A DNA stretch of 64,000 nucleotides from Porodaedalea pini (Eukaryota; Basidiomycota; Agaricomycetes; Hymenochaetales; Hymenochaetaceae): NCBI GenBank assembly GCA_002794775.1, contig NBAY01000001.1, positions 1,736,001-1,800,000 on the forward strand. Reading direction: 5' to 3'. The notes under the pieces are model-generated. The model was not told the origin of the DNA. It worked only from the letters and a program-made list of their open reading frames with translations, and did not search any database. Numbering within the stretch: position 1 is the first letter of the stretch; every line of letters begins with the position of its first letter. Positions 21,888 to 34,422 of this stretch are shown here, in pieces. The translations under genes were made by a program, and so were the position numbers.

Positions 21888-24800
21888 AGTCGAGTCGAGT
21901 CGAGTCGAAACAGCACATTCCCATCCCGCCGACCGACTTTCGAGAGACCTCCCAATCTCCCTACTCTCGTCTATGAGACATCCGTCCTATAATTTATCAC
22001 CTCTTACTCTCGCTCTCGCTCTGTCGACCCTTCCTTCCTTTCCTTTTTTTTCCCGCTACTCATCGTCGTCTTTGTCTTCGTTTTTTTTTTCCCCACCATT
22101 TCGTTCATTCCAGTCTTGGTTTTGAGGATCTATACCCCCCCCCCCCCCCCGCCTCCCTTCCCTCCTACCCTCGTCGCCCTCTGGTTACGGCCTTCGGGGG
22201 ACAACAAATGACAGCAGATGGTAGAAGACAGCTGCAGCAGCGGCAAACACAAAACGCGTCTGTCTGCGTCTGCGCATACAACATCACCAGCACCACCAAC
22301 TCGCGTCGCGTATCGAGCACACACACTCTTTCACATTTATATACACACCACTGGCACACACATTGTATATTCAAGAACAGCGGACTTCCTAGTTCGGTAG
22401 TTTAAAAAGCTCGCTCTCCTTTTTCTTATTTTATTTACACCTACATAGTGTATATGCGTATTCCGCGAACACGCTCCTTTTTTTTTCTTCTTTTTCTCAT
22501 CGGTTTCTTCGTCCTTTCTTTCTTTTCGTTTCTTAATTGTATCCACAATTTATCACAATTTATCAAAACAAATATCACAAACAGCTTAAGAAAATATTTT
22601 GGTGGACTTGCGTGAGGCGTGAGTACATGCAAACGAATATTAATAGCGGAGTTTGTGAACGTATCTGGCGGTGTTTTAAATTTAGTAGCTAGCTATGCGC
22701 GTTTGTATCACGTGCTGGTTTAATTCCCTAGCCTGAAAGAGCCAGTCGCTGTCAGTTTTGCTTGTCGCCCAGGCCTCCATAGTTAAAATGATCAACTCTT
22801 CACATACGGAAGACAATCCGACTCCGGACAGCTGGATCCTTAGACTGCGTGACGCGTTTAGTCTCGTCTGTCAGTGTCAAACAGCTTGCTTCAAAACAAA
22901 ATGGCGGGAAGGACTTTTTTTCTTTCTTTCTTTGCTTTGCCAATATTATGCCACTACTACGTAGAGGAGTGAAATTCACTCGGTGTCAAACAAACAGACA
23001 AACTTGAACAGATGTCATGTTCGAGAGCTAGTGGAGAGGTCATAGCTGTCGAAGAGCCTGAGCTTCGAGCGCTAGTCCCTATGTGTGCTTCTCGATTGTC
23101 TTTGCGGAACTTGACGGAGATGGAGATGGGAAAATACCTCGGTGATATGAATTCATCCGCCAGCTAACAACTTATCCACAAGCATGTACAGCCTAAAACG
23201 CGCCGGTCTTTGTCCGTGTTCCGAGTCCTCAGGTTTTATCATTGTGGAGAGGGGAAGGGAAAGAGAGAAAGAGAAAGAGAAAGAGAAAGAGAAAGAGAAA
23301 GAGAAGGAAAGGAAAGGAAAGGCAGATTGAGATCGTCCGAAAGAAGGGGAGGAAAGTGTCTGTGTCCGTGTGTCCCCTGATGAATAAGTTGAATAGGAAA
23401 ATAGGAAAAAACAGGCCTAGGAAGTCGTATTGGCGTGGATGGGTACTGAAGTCGCTAACACGATGTGAGGACACGGAAACACTGAGTGAACATCTGCCGT
23501 ACGTCCAGAATTGCACGCGGAGGCACATACCTCATGTCATGCATGCATGACTCTTGCACTCCGCCATTCCACAACTTGAATAAGGCGCCGATCCGGCCCC
23601 GCATTCCCAAAGCACCGGATGAGCCTGAGCGCCAACGTTATCATGAGCGGCGGCGTCCATCCACACTCATCTCCGCCTTCCCCGCGCAGCATCATATCAC
23701 TGTCGAATCCTCCGTCAGTCGCGCACTTCAATTGAAATACTCAGTGGCGCGTAGCGCACGCACGTACGCATGTACCGAAATTCGGAACCCGGTGAGGTGC
23801 ACATATATTGAACGTTTCTGATGTCCCGTACGCCGTAACGACGACAACGCTCGCTCGCTCGCTCGCTCGCAGCGAAGGCGAAGGCGAAGAAGACGGAGAA
23901 GGCCCTGGCTGGTGAAAGACGCGGGGAGGTTGTGCGGAAGCGAAGGAAGAGTCGAATCGCCGCTGACGGCAGAGTATGTAATTGAGAGCTTGAATTGCTG
24001 GCGTTCCCAATGCTAAATATAATTAGGAAGGCGACCCGTACAGCTCGGCGCGCGTCCGGACTCCGTAGATAGCTGGAAGAAGGCCGGGCACAGCAGAGAT
24101 TTAGATGGCCAGGAACATCGCCAAAGCAGGGTGGAACACTGCGGATAGTAACTGTGGGATTCGGCCCAGGAGGCAAAGCCAGAATGGATATTGCGGCCTT
24201 CGGGTGCGAGCTCGTAGGTGGAAATTAGTAATTGAATGTCACTAAGCGATTGGAAAAGAGGGATGCTGGATGTCGAGAATAGCAAATGAAACGAAAAGAA
24301 GCGGGTTATCATAGTGAACTCGACTCGGAGCTGGCGAAGCGGTTCGGAGAGGGCGCACAATAATATCGCATAAGACAGGGGGGTCAATAAATCGGATAGA
24401 GGACTATACTGTGCGCGCGTGATGGTATGTGGGTACTGCTATGGATGTCTATGTGAGATGCGAGGAATAGAACACAGAAAGATAGAAGCGCAGTGCGGGA
24501 ACATATGTTTGGAGCTGTGGAGGCGTATGGGAACACAGGGAAGCCTGGGCGGACGCACAGAAACGGGACAGAGAAGGGGGTCAGCAGACAGGTAGACAGA
24601 CTGGCAGAAGAGAGGAAGGACAGGTCGATGGTGAAAGTAGACTAATTGTGTGACAGTTGTTAAATGTAGAACAAAATGCTATGAGTATGGCAAGGAAGGT
24701 GAACGGCCCCAACCGAAGGATGCGAAGCCCCAATACGAGCAAAGAAAGAAAGATGGAAAAGAGGAAAGTAAAATGGCAGGCAATAAAACGGACTTTTTAC

Positions 24801-24969
24801 AACATAAAAAGGAACGGGCGGATGCAGTTGAAGGATCTGACTCAAAGAGAAAGAAATAAGTGAAGAGTTTGAGGGTGTTCAACCTGTTTTTAGCCGAAAG
24901 CCGCAGAATGAGCAGTAAAAACAGAACGAACCATCCGCAAACAGCCGCTCCAGAAGCGCAGAACTCGCT
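21888..24969. other. Long intergenic stretch with simple repeats
   Basis: No gene recognised in 3.1 kb. It contains a run of 16 C at 22135-22150, a (GAAAGA)n run at about 23263-23311, and a (CGCT)n run at 23848-23870. The right end is the 3' flank of the Rho gene. Confidence 0.4.
22135..22150 (+). repeat. Poly-C tract (16 C)
   Basis: Homopolymer in the 3' flank of the P450, about 250 bp after its stop codon. Confidence 0.8.
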
Positions 24970-26698
24970 CTAGCACACGATGCAGCATCCCTTAGCCGCA
25001 TCGCCATCAGGAATACCACCGCCGGAGCTCCCGCGACGAGCTCGTGAACCGCCATGTCCCTCGACGCCCTCGCGCATAAGCATACTCGCACGAGTCGCAG
25101 CCTCAAATACATCGTCGACACCCTCTCCGCGCAGTGCGCTGCACTCCTTATACGCACGCGCACCGATCTCACGCGCAATCTCCTGCGCCGCACTCGTCTG
25201 CACATAGTTGTGCGAGAGCGGGGAATTAGGCGGCGGGCGCAGGTCAGATTTGCACCCAACAAGAAGTACGGGAATCGCGGGTCCGCAAATGGAGCGGACT
25301 TCTTCAATCCACTATCATGTATTATTTGATTCGGAGGTGAATACTAGCGGATACGGAAGCTTGAATAAGAACAGACAAACCTTGACCGCGACGTTATCCA
25401 ACGAGTCAGGCGTGTCGATGGAAAATGCAATCAGGATCACATGTGATTTAGAATATGACAGTGGTCGCAGTCGCTATTTCAAAAAACTTTGTATCAGAGC
25501 TTCTTTCAGTCAGAAACATCATAATGACGCACCTCATATTCTTCTTGCCCACTAGATGAGGTCACACCATCAGCAACGGACGATATAACGAGAAAAGAGG
25601 GCAGAGAATAAGAAGCAGGGGATAGGAGTCAAGAGAGCAGAGAGATAGAGATAAGACACGAAAAGGAAAAATGTGCTGGAAAAAGACTGGTACGCACGCA
25701 GTATCCCACAAGGCAAGCTGCACAGGCTTCCCATCTAGTCGGATCTCCGCAACATAGTTCTCGAAGACAGCTATAATTGAAAGACGCGTGAGTAAGGTTT
25801 CCCGAATACTTCAAACAAGTCCGGCCGCTTAAACCAAGAGAGGAGTGAGAAAGAAAAAACGAAATGGACGCATGATGAGTGTGGGCGAAAGAAGTCGACT
25901 AAACAAGGGAGACCAAACAAGAATAGCAGGAAGGAAAGAGAAGAAAGAAAAGGGAGAGAGCAAGTAAAAGAACGCACTTGGTTGCTGCCGTATTATATTC
26001 ACAGCGTCATGTTCGGTGTTGAGATTCCAAAACCACATTTTTTTTTTGCCGGTCAGAAAGGCGTTTGAAGGACCAGAAGAAAGACCGAAGTTATTCCCGC
26101 GAGGAGACGGACCAATTCAAAGTTCAGCACATGTGGAGAGGACATGGGAAGATGTAAAGAACGATCAGACGGACGAGGATCATATACAAAAGAGACTCAC
26201 GTATTCTTTAGGGAATTCGCCGAGTGCGAAGCAGCAGAGGAGAGATGTCTTTCCGCACGCGCCTGCGTTGCATCAGACAAACACAAGACCGATACGTCAT
26301 GGCAACATTTTTTCAGGCACGAATGCGTGGTGCGGTATTCAAGCGCCGTTCCAAGTCCGTTGGAGCAATAGAAAAGGGAGACGAAGCGTAAATGATGCAA
26401 ATTGGCCAAGGGACAGTTGAGATGGATTTGGAGAAGAATCAATCGGGCCGGTTATAGGGCGATATGAACAGTAAAGCTGCAATCAGCTTTGGGCATGAGG
26501 ATGCTTAAGGCAGTACGCACCGTCGCCGACAATGACAAGCTTTCTCCGGATCTGTGGGGAAAAAGAGCGTCAGCGACGAATATAGACAAGCAAATGCGCA
26601 TGGAGGTGCTTATGCCGATGACCGTACATGGATCCACCACGAATTGTGCATCGTCCATAAAGCTCGTAAAATACACTTACAGGGTTCTGGGACGACAT
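24970..26698 (-). CDS. Rho-family small GTPase (Rho3-like)
   Basis: Eight exons in transcript order: 26698-26681 (18 nt), 26551-26521 (31 nt), 26262-26201, 25984-25978 (7 nt), 25770-25698, 25551-25533 (19 nt), 25473-25381 and 25311-24970, giving 214 residues. Motifs: P-loop GDGACGKT, switch I QPTVFENYV (Thr supplied by the 7 nt exon), DTAGQE, the G4 variant VGCKSDL, Rho-type ECSAL, and the C-terminal CaaX box CIVC with an extra Cys before it. It should be a membrane-attached GTP switch for polarised growth and actin. [20 protein letters not shown] is typical of the Rho3 branch. All splice phases agree. The protein is unreadable without the micro-exon, which automatic gene finders could miss. 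Confidence 0.93.
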
Positions 26699-28695
26699 GG
26701 TTTAGATCTGGAAAACGAAGCGCGTTTGTTGCCGCAGACGAAGAAAAATTGGTTATGTATCCCGTTTGACGGATGCAGATGCTGCAGAGCGAGAGGACGC
26801 GAGACGCGTTCGCGGGTCGCGCTAAGACGTGGACGAGGAGGACGTGTTCCGCTGAAGAGAGTGGTTGTTCGATATTTGTTTTGACAGGAGGCAGTCGGAC
26901 ACGGCAGTGCAGCAGGCACGATGAAGACGAGAACGTGAAGGACTGAGGGAGGTGTTGAGGCCGAAGGCTGTACATGTACAACATCTAAGTATTCTTGCGT
27001 AATCCACCGCGTCACGGTACCCGTCCATACTCCCCGGGCCCGTCTTGAGCCACCATATGTGCACATCCTCCAATTCTCGATCCCTCTCACTTCTGTCATT
27101 AATTTATCCTCTATTTTAATGACACGTTCTTCTACTCAATTGGAAGCGCAAGGTCTAGGTTTACCTCTTCTTTCCAGTTTATGACAGAGCATCACCTACA
27201 TCCGAGGCAACTTGTACAAGACGACCACCACCCGGTTGGGCTGCTGTTCATCTGTCTTCTGGATCGGGTCACTCAACCAGCTGGCTGGCGCTTTCCCCCC
27301 GATCGTGAGCTTCCGTTCGACGAAGTTAGCCGGCGATACCGCTCAGCCGACGCAGCACTGCACCTTAGTCACCAGGTCTGTCAGATTGAATAACTTACTT
27401 ACCTCCGCTTCCCGTAGGAGACTCCCTTCCAGACTTCATCCTGCCGTGTCTCAAGTCGAACTTGCATCGACATCTGCATCTACTGCGGCATCCGTGATCT
27501 GTCTGCTATCTATCAGTGTGAACTCTTGCTAGAATGCCTCGGCGCTCTTCAATATCCGGTCCCGTCTGCTTACACGGCGATCCGTCGCCGTCTTCGAGCA
27601 GTGTTCTCCATACCTATCTATCTAAGTGTTCCCACCCGCCCAAAGCCAGTGAAAGTGAGACCCTCCGAACAGGCCGTTTTCGTTTGGTGCTGTTCGTAAA
27701 TTGAATGAGATGTCTCAGTATCTGCGCCGGATGAATATGAGTTCCAGACTCGGGCCTTAGGTGCGCACCATCCATCACTACCACAGTTCATTCATTTACA
27801 TGTGCGATCTCTGTTCTCGAAGCTGGGTTATCGCCCTACATGCACAGTGCCCTTCAAGGAACTTAGAACAAGCCTCCGCTGTGCCGAGTTTCCCTGAACG
27901 TCGCGAAACGCTAGCTGTGGAAGGGGAAAACGCTTAAAAGCGGGCTGACTATCTATATGCATGTCCGGCTCCGCGAGCAACTTTATTCAGTTGCTGCTCC
28001 CAGGGCTTTGCTTCCTATCTATATCTGCTCCACTGCCGGACCAATGCCCATATCCCTCCTCTCCCCTATGCACTGTCCAGGCACCGCGCACACACCGCGA
28101 AGATAAAGACCGGGAATAACGAAACGCGAGAACTCTTCCGGACTTTGTCATTCGAGAATACAACACTATCGACTGACACTACACAGCCGGCTACAATTGC
28201 GCCTTCCGGGACTCAAGCTGCTTTCCCAGACACTGAAATCTTCACGCAGTCCGTTCCGAACTCCGACTCCGGTTGAGCTGTCCTCTCTTCCACCCCTTGC
28301 CCTTTCATTGACTTTTACGAGACACGGAACTATGCTTCATGTGAGTTCGTCCGTCAGACTATTCAATCAATTCTTCGGTCTTATCAGACATAAATGCGTA
28401 CATGCATGGTCACATCTCGATCATATGTCAAGGTCGTATCGCAGTGACTGTAGATTGAGTACATCATCGCCTTCCTACAATATCATTTAAGTTCGAGCCT
28501 CAAGTCTCCGCTGAACCTGGGCTTCCATCCGTCCGTGGACCTGGCTATAGCAAGTGCTGTGTCGCACTTGCGAACACACTATACCACGGTACAACGTGAA
28601 ATAGCTCGAATTGCAAGGGGAAATTCGACAGAAAGAAAAGCAGAATTCTGAATCAAGTTATACACGAGCGAGGTCCTCTGAAGCTCTGAGGTCGG
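26699..28695. other. Intergenic stretch
   Basis: 2.0 kb. The left side should be the promoter and leader of the Rho gene. No gene is recognised; the open frames at 27181-27532 and 28197-28490 lack recognisable features. Confidence 0.3.
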
Positions 28696-31025
28696 TCAAT
28701 ACTGGTTAATCAAGGAGGCATGCTTCTCGCTATGCAGTCTAATACGACACTTGAACGGTTTCGGTTTGCTAGACAAATGAGGGGATTAACAATCCCAGAC
28801 ACAGCATCGACGTCAAAGCCACCTGCCCGGTGAAACCGGACAGGAATCCAGCAGGAGGAACTGCCTCCTTCCCGGTCTTTGGATTGATGGCTGGAAGGAT
28901 GTCAAACACGGCAAGCACATTGGATATAGTTCACCAGGCCGTTGCGTCTGCGAAGAACTGACCTTGGCAAACCCTAAGTGATCCTGAGGAACTTAGTCTT
29001 AATATTGCGGAGAACCGCTTCTCACCTTCGTCCGAAGCCAAATACTAGGGAGCTAGGGTCGTCTGGACTGAAGCCTGTGAGCCTGTGAGTGGAGTTTTCG
29101 CGTGCCTGCGTTATTTTCTTAAGGTGGCGCTCTGGCGTGAATCCCTCGGGATCCGGTAAGTAGCGCTCATCCGCGTTGGCGAGACGTGATTAATGTGAAA
29201 GGCCTCCTTGAGAAGACTTACCAGATGTTTCCAATTATCGTCGAACCGGCAGGTAAGAATTTACTCTACAAGACATCATCCTTCATGGACGAGTGAGGAA
29301 GACCTTATTTTGGTCGGTCTAGGGCTTCCAATTGTATGGACATTTTTAATTTACCTAATGGTGCCGGAGGATTCATTCTTTCCGAGCAAAAATTGCGTTA
29401 GTGAGTATGCGCCCCTCTCTTAAGATATCAGGGACATGCCTGGAGACTTCCTTGAGGATACAGTCGATGTAGGGAAGTCTCGAACGATCTCCTCTGGTTC
29501 TCCTAGATCAGGCAGCCGCTCAACCCCGATGATCTGATCGATTTCCGCTTGTGCTCGTTTCACTACAGACGGATTTCGGACCATCATAAGAATGAAGGTC
29601 AGCGTGACAGCGTCAGTCTGAAGTGATTAGTTACATGGGGACGGTCAAACCTGATCAGGAAGGAAATAAACACCGACTGTCTGAACACCCGGTAATAAAA
29701 ACATATCATTAAATATTGATTTAGACCGTTAGCAAGGCAGCAGCATACCTCCGTACATAGCTCCCCTACAAACTTCATAGTTATCTCGTACTTCTTTTCA
29801 ACGACTTGCGAGTTCTCGTAGTCCTCCAGCAAGGTATTAACTAACGACGGCCGCGCTGTTCCAGAGGCCTGAAATGCAACACCGCAATTAGACGGACGTT
29901 ACAGTAAACCGAATCAGCTGGAGCGACTCACCCGTTCTTCCTTCAATTTATTGTACGGATAGCTGATCATTACATCTGCAGCCTTGCGCGCTAAGTCGAT
30001 GTCTTCCTTGCTCCTGGAAACCAGACAGGGACATATCGCACTGTACGTTTACTCAGTGGGATGGAGAGCACAGTATATATGATTATCATACGAATAGGAA
30101 ATAAATCCACAAGAGTCATACCTATTCCGATGATGCCGAGTGACCTTCGTGCTTTTGTATAATTTAATTCTTTGAAGCTGTACACACCCGGAACACCCGC
30201 CACCGTTGTCCGACCCGACGATTCCACCGCGACCCTGATGAGTTTGTCGTCATCAGACTCGATATCGTAACCATAGGTCATCTTCACAACATTAGCAGCA
30301 CTCATTCTGATGAACTGCATCAATGGCAGGCATGACAAATTACTCGAAAAATGCTGACCGGCTGGCGTGCTTCGCAATTTACTCCGGGCTTCGTAAGGGA
30401 TTCTTGAGCAATATTCTTGCCTGCATCATCTAATGGTTCTGCTGAACCACTACTGCCTAAGGGTTCATATACTGATGGACGAGTCGACGTCGTAGCTTGA
30501 GCTCATCGTCATGTGGGGGGAACGATATTATGCGGTTAAATTCCATCCTGCAGAAAATCTAAATCCGGTATGTATTGCAGAAGCACCTGTTCATACGTTT
30601 CTCCATGCACAACCGTCTTCGGGCGATCTGATTAATAGCTCGTCTCCTTTCCAGGAGTTCCCGAACTTCCTCGGCGATAAATGATCATAGGACGACCAAC
30701 GATAGAGAGCTGGAAAATGTTTCCTGTGAAACGTGATGTCTTTAAAATTTTCTAAAAACACCGACAATACGCGTGAGGGAAGGTGCTTACCGAGTTTCTT
30801 TCTCATCTCCGAAAATGTTTTCCATTGGTGCTCTGAAGGCATGCTACGCAGGTAGCCCCAAAACAAGTCAGCCAGCGGACTATGAAATTGGTCGAGACGG
30901 AATTTCCTCCTTCGCAGGAAAACGACCAAGAGCGCGCATGTCACAGCAGCCGAAACTTTAGAGGCAGTTGGCGTGGAAGTTAATGACCGTAAGGTCGGCA
31001 TGCTGTGGGTGAAGTTATGCAGCAT
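28696..31025 (-). pseudogene. Cytochrome P450 pseudogene (copy 2)
   Basis: The gene can be followed from ATG 31025 (N-terminal anchor, EHQWKTFSEMRKKLG) to a final exon ending at 28698-28696 (KPKPFKCRIRL). It is dead. In exon 2 the frame shifts near 30671-30680, inside the segment after LSIVGRPMII, and again before SDRPKTVVHGE. Stops interrupt the next exon, extra bases separate VAGVPG from TLVDLFPI, and a TGA (28931-28933) follows ADATAW, after the heme region. Remnants such as SAANVVKMTYGYDIESDDD and ERLPDLGEPEE show the same family as the P450s at 19329 and 36885. Confidence 0.85.
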
Positions 31026-32118
31026 GGTCTTGGGAAGAGGTATCCAGTCTGATCAGCGCAGCTGCTCTCGTCTTATAGCAGTGCTGAGCAGCAGGACAAG
31101 AAGAGTGGTGGGAAAAAGAAGTGATGAAATAATTACACATTGCACGTTGCACGCCCAGAGAAGATCAATGGTAGGGGACTTCAATCACCCGTCGAAGGGG
31201 AATCCAGAGGTCAAGAAGAGCTAAGATGCATACATATTGCAGTAGCTGAGGCTCCGATTAAGACGGACTCCTCTGTGCCGAGCCCTTAAGTTCACTATGT
31301 GATCCTCGTTCACGAACTTATAAGCATCCTTCGAGATTTAGCTGTGATCATTTGTAAATCCACGAATTCGACTGAAAGGGAGTTTCAATACGGAGCCCGC
31401 CGGCAGGTGATCGCGTAAGTGGCGTGGAAACACACTGTTTGTTCATCTTTGGTACAGTAGGTTTATTGGCAGCTTGATTCCTTCTACTTCTTCTAGACTT
31501 CTACTGTTTAGCTTGAGCCTACTGGAGGTTAAGGCGACAAATTGGATAGCGCACTGACCGGTAATAAGCAACAGTTGAGAAACGTTTTTAGGCTCTCATC
31601 TTTTAGTACACCTACGTGCTGTGCATCCCGCTGCTTGTAAGCTATGAATCACCTGACCAAGCTTGAGCTCCAAAGGTTTCAAAATGCCGCTCTATCTGAA
31701 AAAGAGGACAGAAATCGCAGCTACTAGACCACGGAATCGCAGAAGGCGCACAATGCGTTCTGGATGAGCTTCGGACTGCTACACGTGGAGGATTGTCTTT
31801 TTCGCTGGCCCACCAACTTTTTGCCTAAAGGACTCTATAAACTCTTCGTGCCTAATTCTATTCGGCAAATATATCAGAAACAGGTCGATTAACAAAGTCG
31901 TAGAACTCGGACAACAATATCTGACACTATCTTTGTATAAGTAAAATAAATAAATATTCAACGAAATAATCGCATAAGGACTCGAGAGAGCCGAAATAAA
32001 TAAATACATATTTTACAGCTGACATACTGTATAGTTACGATCATGTTTAGAAGCTACAATATTCTTACCAAGTATAATAGCCACATCCAAATACGCTATA
32101 CTGAAGGATTCCTTGGGT
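31026..32118. other. Intergenic stretch
   Basis: 1.1 kb between the P450 pseudogene and dioxygenase copy 2; nothing recognised. Confidence 0.3.
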
Positions 32119-33525
32119 TCAAGCCTTGAAATTAGCAGCATCGGGAACACCATCCTTATCCGGGCCGTCATCGAAGACAGTCGTGCGGCGCATGTCACGA
32201 ACTTCCATCTGGTCACTGAACGGTGTTGAGCGATGCATCGTGCAACGATTGTCTAGGAGGTAATATAGTTAGAACCATCGAAGACTGAGAACGAGTAAGT
32301 CCTCACCCCAGAATACCTGTGTTCAAGAACACGAATTAGTCCAGAACCGATGCGAGAAGTAAAGTTAGTGACAGACTCACGAGATCACCAGGTTGATACC
32401 ACTTCACGGCCATAGTGTACTGAGGCTGTGTGCAATGAGCTAGGAGCTCCGTTATGAGCTTCAAGGCCTCGTCCTTCGGCATTCCGACGATCTCAGCAGC
32501 GTGAGCGGCGATGTAAAGTGTCTAATGGCCTTGAGCATCCGAAATCATGCTATAGAAAGTAACCTACCTCTTCGCCGTCCGGGGCTGTCAGAACGAGCTT
32601 GTGGTAAGCTGGCTGTTTAGCATTCTTTTCGTGTTCGGTGATGCTCTTGAATTCTTCCGGCGCGGCAATTTGGCGAGAATGCCAGAGACTAGATGATAAG
32701 AAGACATCGATGGTCAGGACAACCAAAGAGATTCAAAGCGACAATACTCACTCATGCTTGCAGACCAGTCCACGGAGCTTGGCCTTGCGCTCCTCCGGAA
32801 GGTCCCGGTACGCACGACGCACATCGGAAAAGCCAGTATCACCTCCTTCCTTAGGAATACGGTGCGCAAGCAGGAGTGAATACTTGCTGCGGTGCTGGTT
32901 GAAGGACGAGTCCGTGTGCCACAACGCGTTTCCTAGGTCAGCCGATATGAGCCGGTTAATCATAAAGAACAGTTTGAGTGTGTCTGACCTTTGTTGTACC
33001 ACCACCGACGGCTGTCCTTCTGGATTATGGTACCGTCAGCATTGGTATTACCAGCGTCGAACAGTTCAGGATAGCCGAAGCGGTCTGGCACATTGGGGCC
33101 ACGGAACTTGGGAACGTGCTCGAGATCGCCGAGCTGTCTACTGAACGCGATGTGAGTCTCGTCAGTCAAGCCCGTGTTTCTATAGACTGTAACTCCGAAT
33201 CTAAGGGAGTCGAAGGAAGTTTAGTCGTCGACATTCATAGTATGTCAACCTCTAATTTACCGGTTCTGCGCTTCGACGATGTCCTTGATCTGCGCATCTG
33301 AAATGGGCTTGGAGAAGTCAACGCCTTCGATCCTGTAGAAGAAAGGCAATCAGTGAAAAGCCATTTAAGTAACAATAATTTTTATCTTTACTCAGCGCCG
33401 AACGTAGGATGAAGAGGTTTGCACGTCAAAGAGCCGATCTTGACAGGCTCGAAGGCCGACGCGTTGAGGTGTCCGGCCACGGAGCTCGAGGTGCGAGTTG
33501 CAGTTGTGGTAGTTGTTGTCGACAT
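32119..33525 (-). CDS. Fe(II)/2-oxoglutarate dioxygenase, TauD/TfdA type (copy 2)
   Basis: Eight exons in transcript order: 33525-33392, 33332-33261, 33200-32989, 32932-32752, 32688-32568, 32521-32381, 32316-32307 (10 nt) and 32252-32119, giving 334 residues. Every exon length equals that of the copy at 10319 (134/72/212/181/121/141/10/134). Motifs: LWHTDSSF (HxD), CTMHR (distal His), MRRTT (Arg). No lesion seen. It is divergent from the MFS sugar porter at 34423, with 897 bp between the starts, so the two may share a control region. The substrate is unknown; the context (P450s, transporter, terpene synthase relic) suggests tailoring of a metabolite. Confidence 0.9.
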
Positions 33526-34422
33526 GGTCTAACTCTTTTCAAAACCAGTATGATATCAAGCGCGTAAGGACTCTGAAGTTCGAAGTGAGAGTCACTGGGG
33601 GACGTGTGTCGACCTCAACCACGCCTCTTATCTGGATGTTCACGGCCCGCACATCATCGTGAGTTCCGTTCGTGAAGAATTCGAAGAGTCATGAGTACAC
33701 ACTGATAAACCATATACCAGCCAGAGCGAAAAGTATAAGTCTAGGTTCACTCAAGATCGGTGGACAGATGGACGAGCAATGTACTTAGCATTGATGGCGT
33801 TGTTCAGCAAAACTATATTGTTCCTGAGCAGCGTCAGTAGCCTGCATAGTTGAAATGTATGTTCGGTTCGGTATATGCCGTTTTCATAGGTTCATTGTCA
33901 TGATGGAAGAGGGGGTCATAACCGTGCGAAACAAATTCGGCCAATCCTTTCAAGCGTTCTTTCCTTTCTTCCCGCTATTTGCTTCTGTAGACTCAGTAGG
34001 GCTATTCTTTCCTCTTGGATCTCGAGATCTCGCGACTTCATTCTCTACGTCTGTCATAGGTCCACTTCTCCTCCTATAAATCCATTAAAATTTAAACATA
34101 ACTGTTGTGCTCTCGACGAATCAGCTGAACAACATAACGTCCTGCAAAAATTGCAAGTCAGATGCTTTCTCGTTCATTGTCGGTTCATGCTCGCCAAGAC
34201 GGAATATACTTTGGCTTCAAGGGGCGCGAATGATCTATAGGCTGGTTATAGCTAGGATATCATTGGCAGGACATGTTTACGGCCGGAGTACCAGGTACTC
34301 ATGATCATTTTTAGAATGCACAGGCCCGACAGACCTGGTGACTGGCTGAAGTTAGAATTCAATCCGAGCGAACTGCAGTATTTATTCGCACGAGGTAGCC
34401 CAGCTTTCCTCGACAGGTCAAC
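33526..34422. promoter_or_regulatory. Divergent intergenic region (dioxygenase / sugar porter)
   Basis: 897 bp between two divergent start codons, with no coding sequence of its own. Probably holds both promoters. No operator motif was identified with confidence. Confidence 0.4.

Noticed and set aside
23263..23870. Tandem short repeats as a possible CRISPR or satellite array
   Set aside because: Only simple microsatellites (GAAAGA and CGCT units), without spacers.
24650..24859. Lys/Glu-rich short frames on both strands
   Set aside because: Low-complexity AAG/GAA composition in the 3' flank of the Rho gene.
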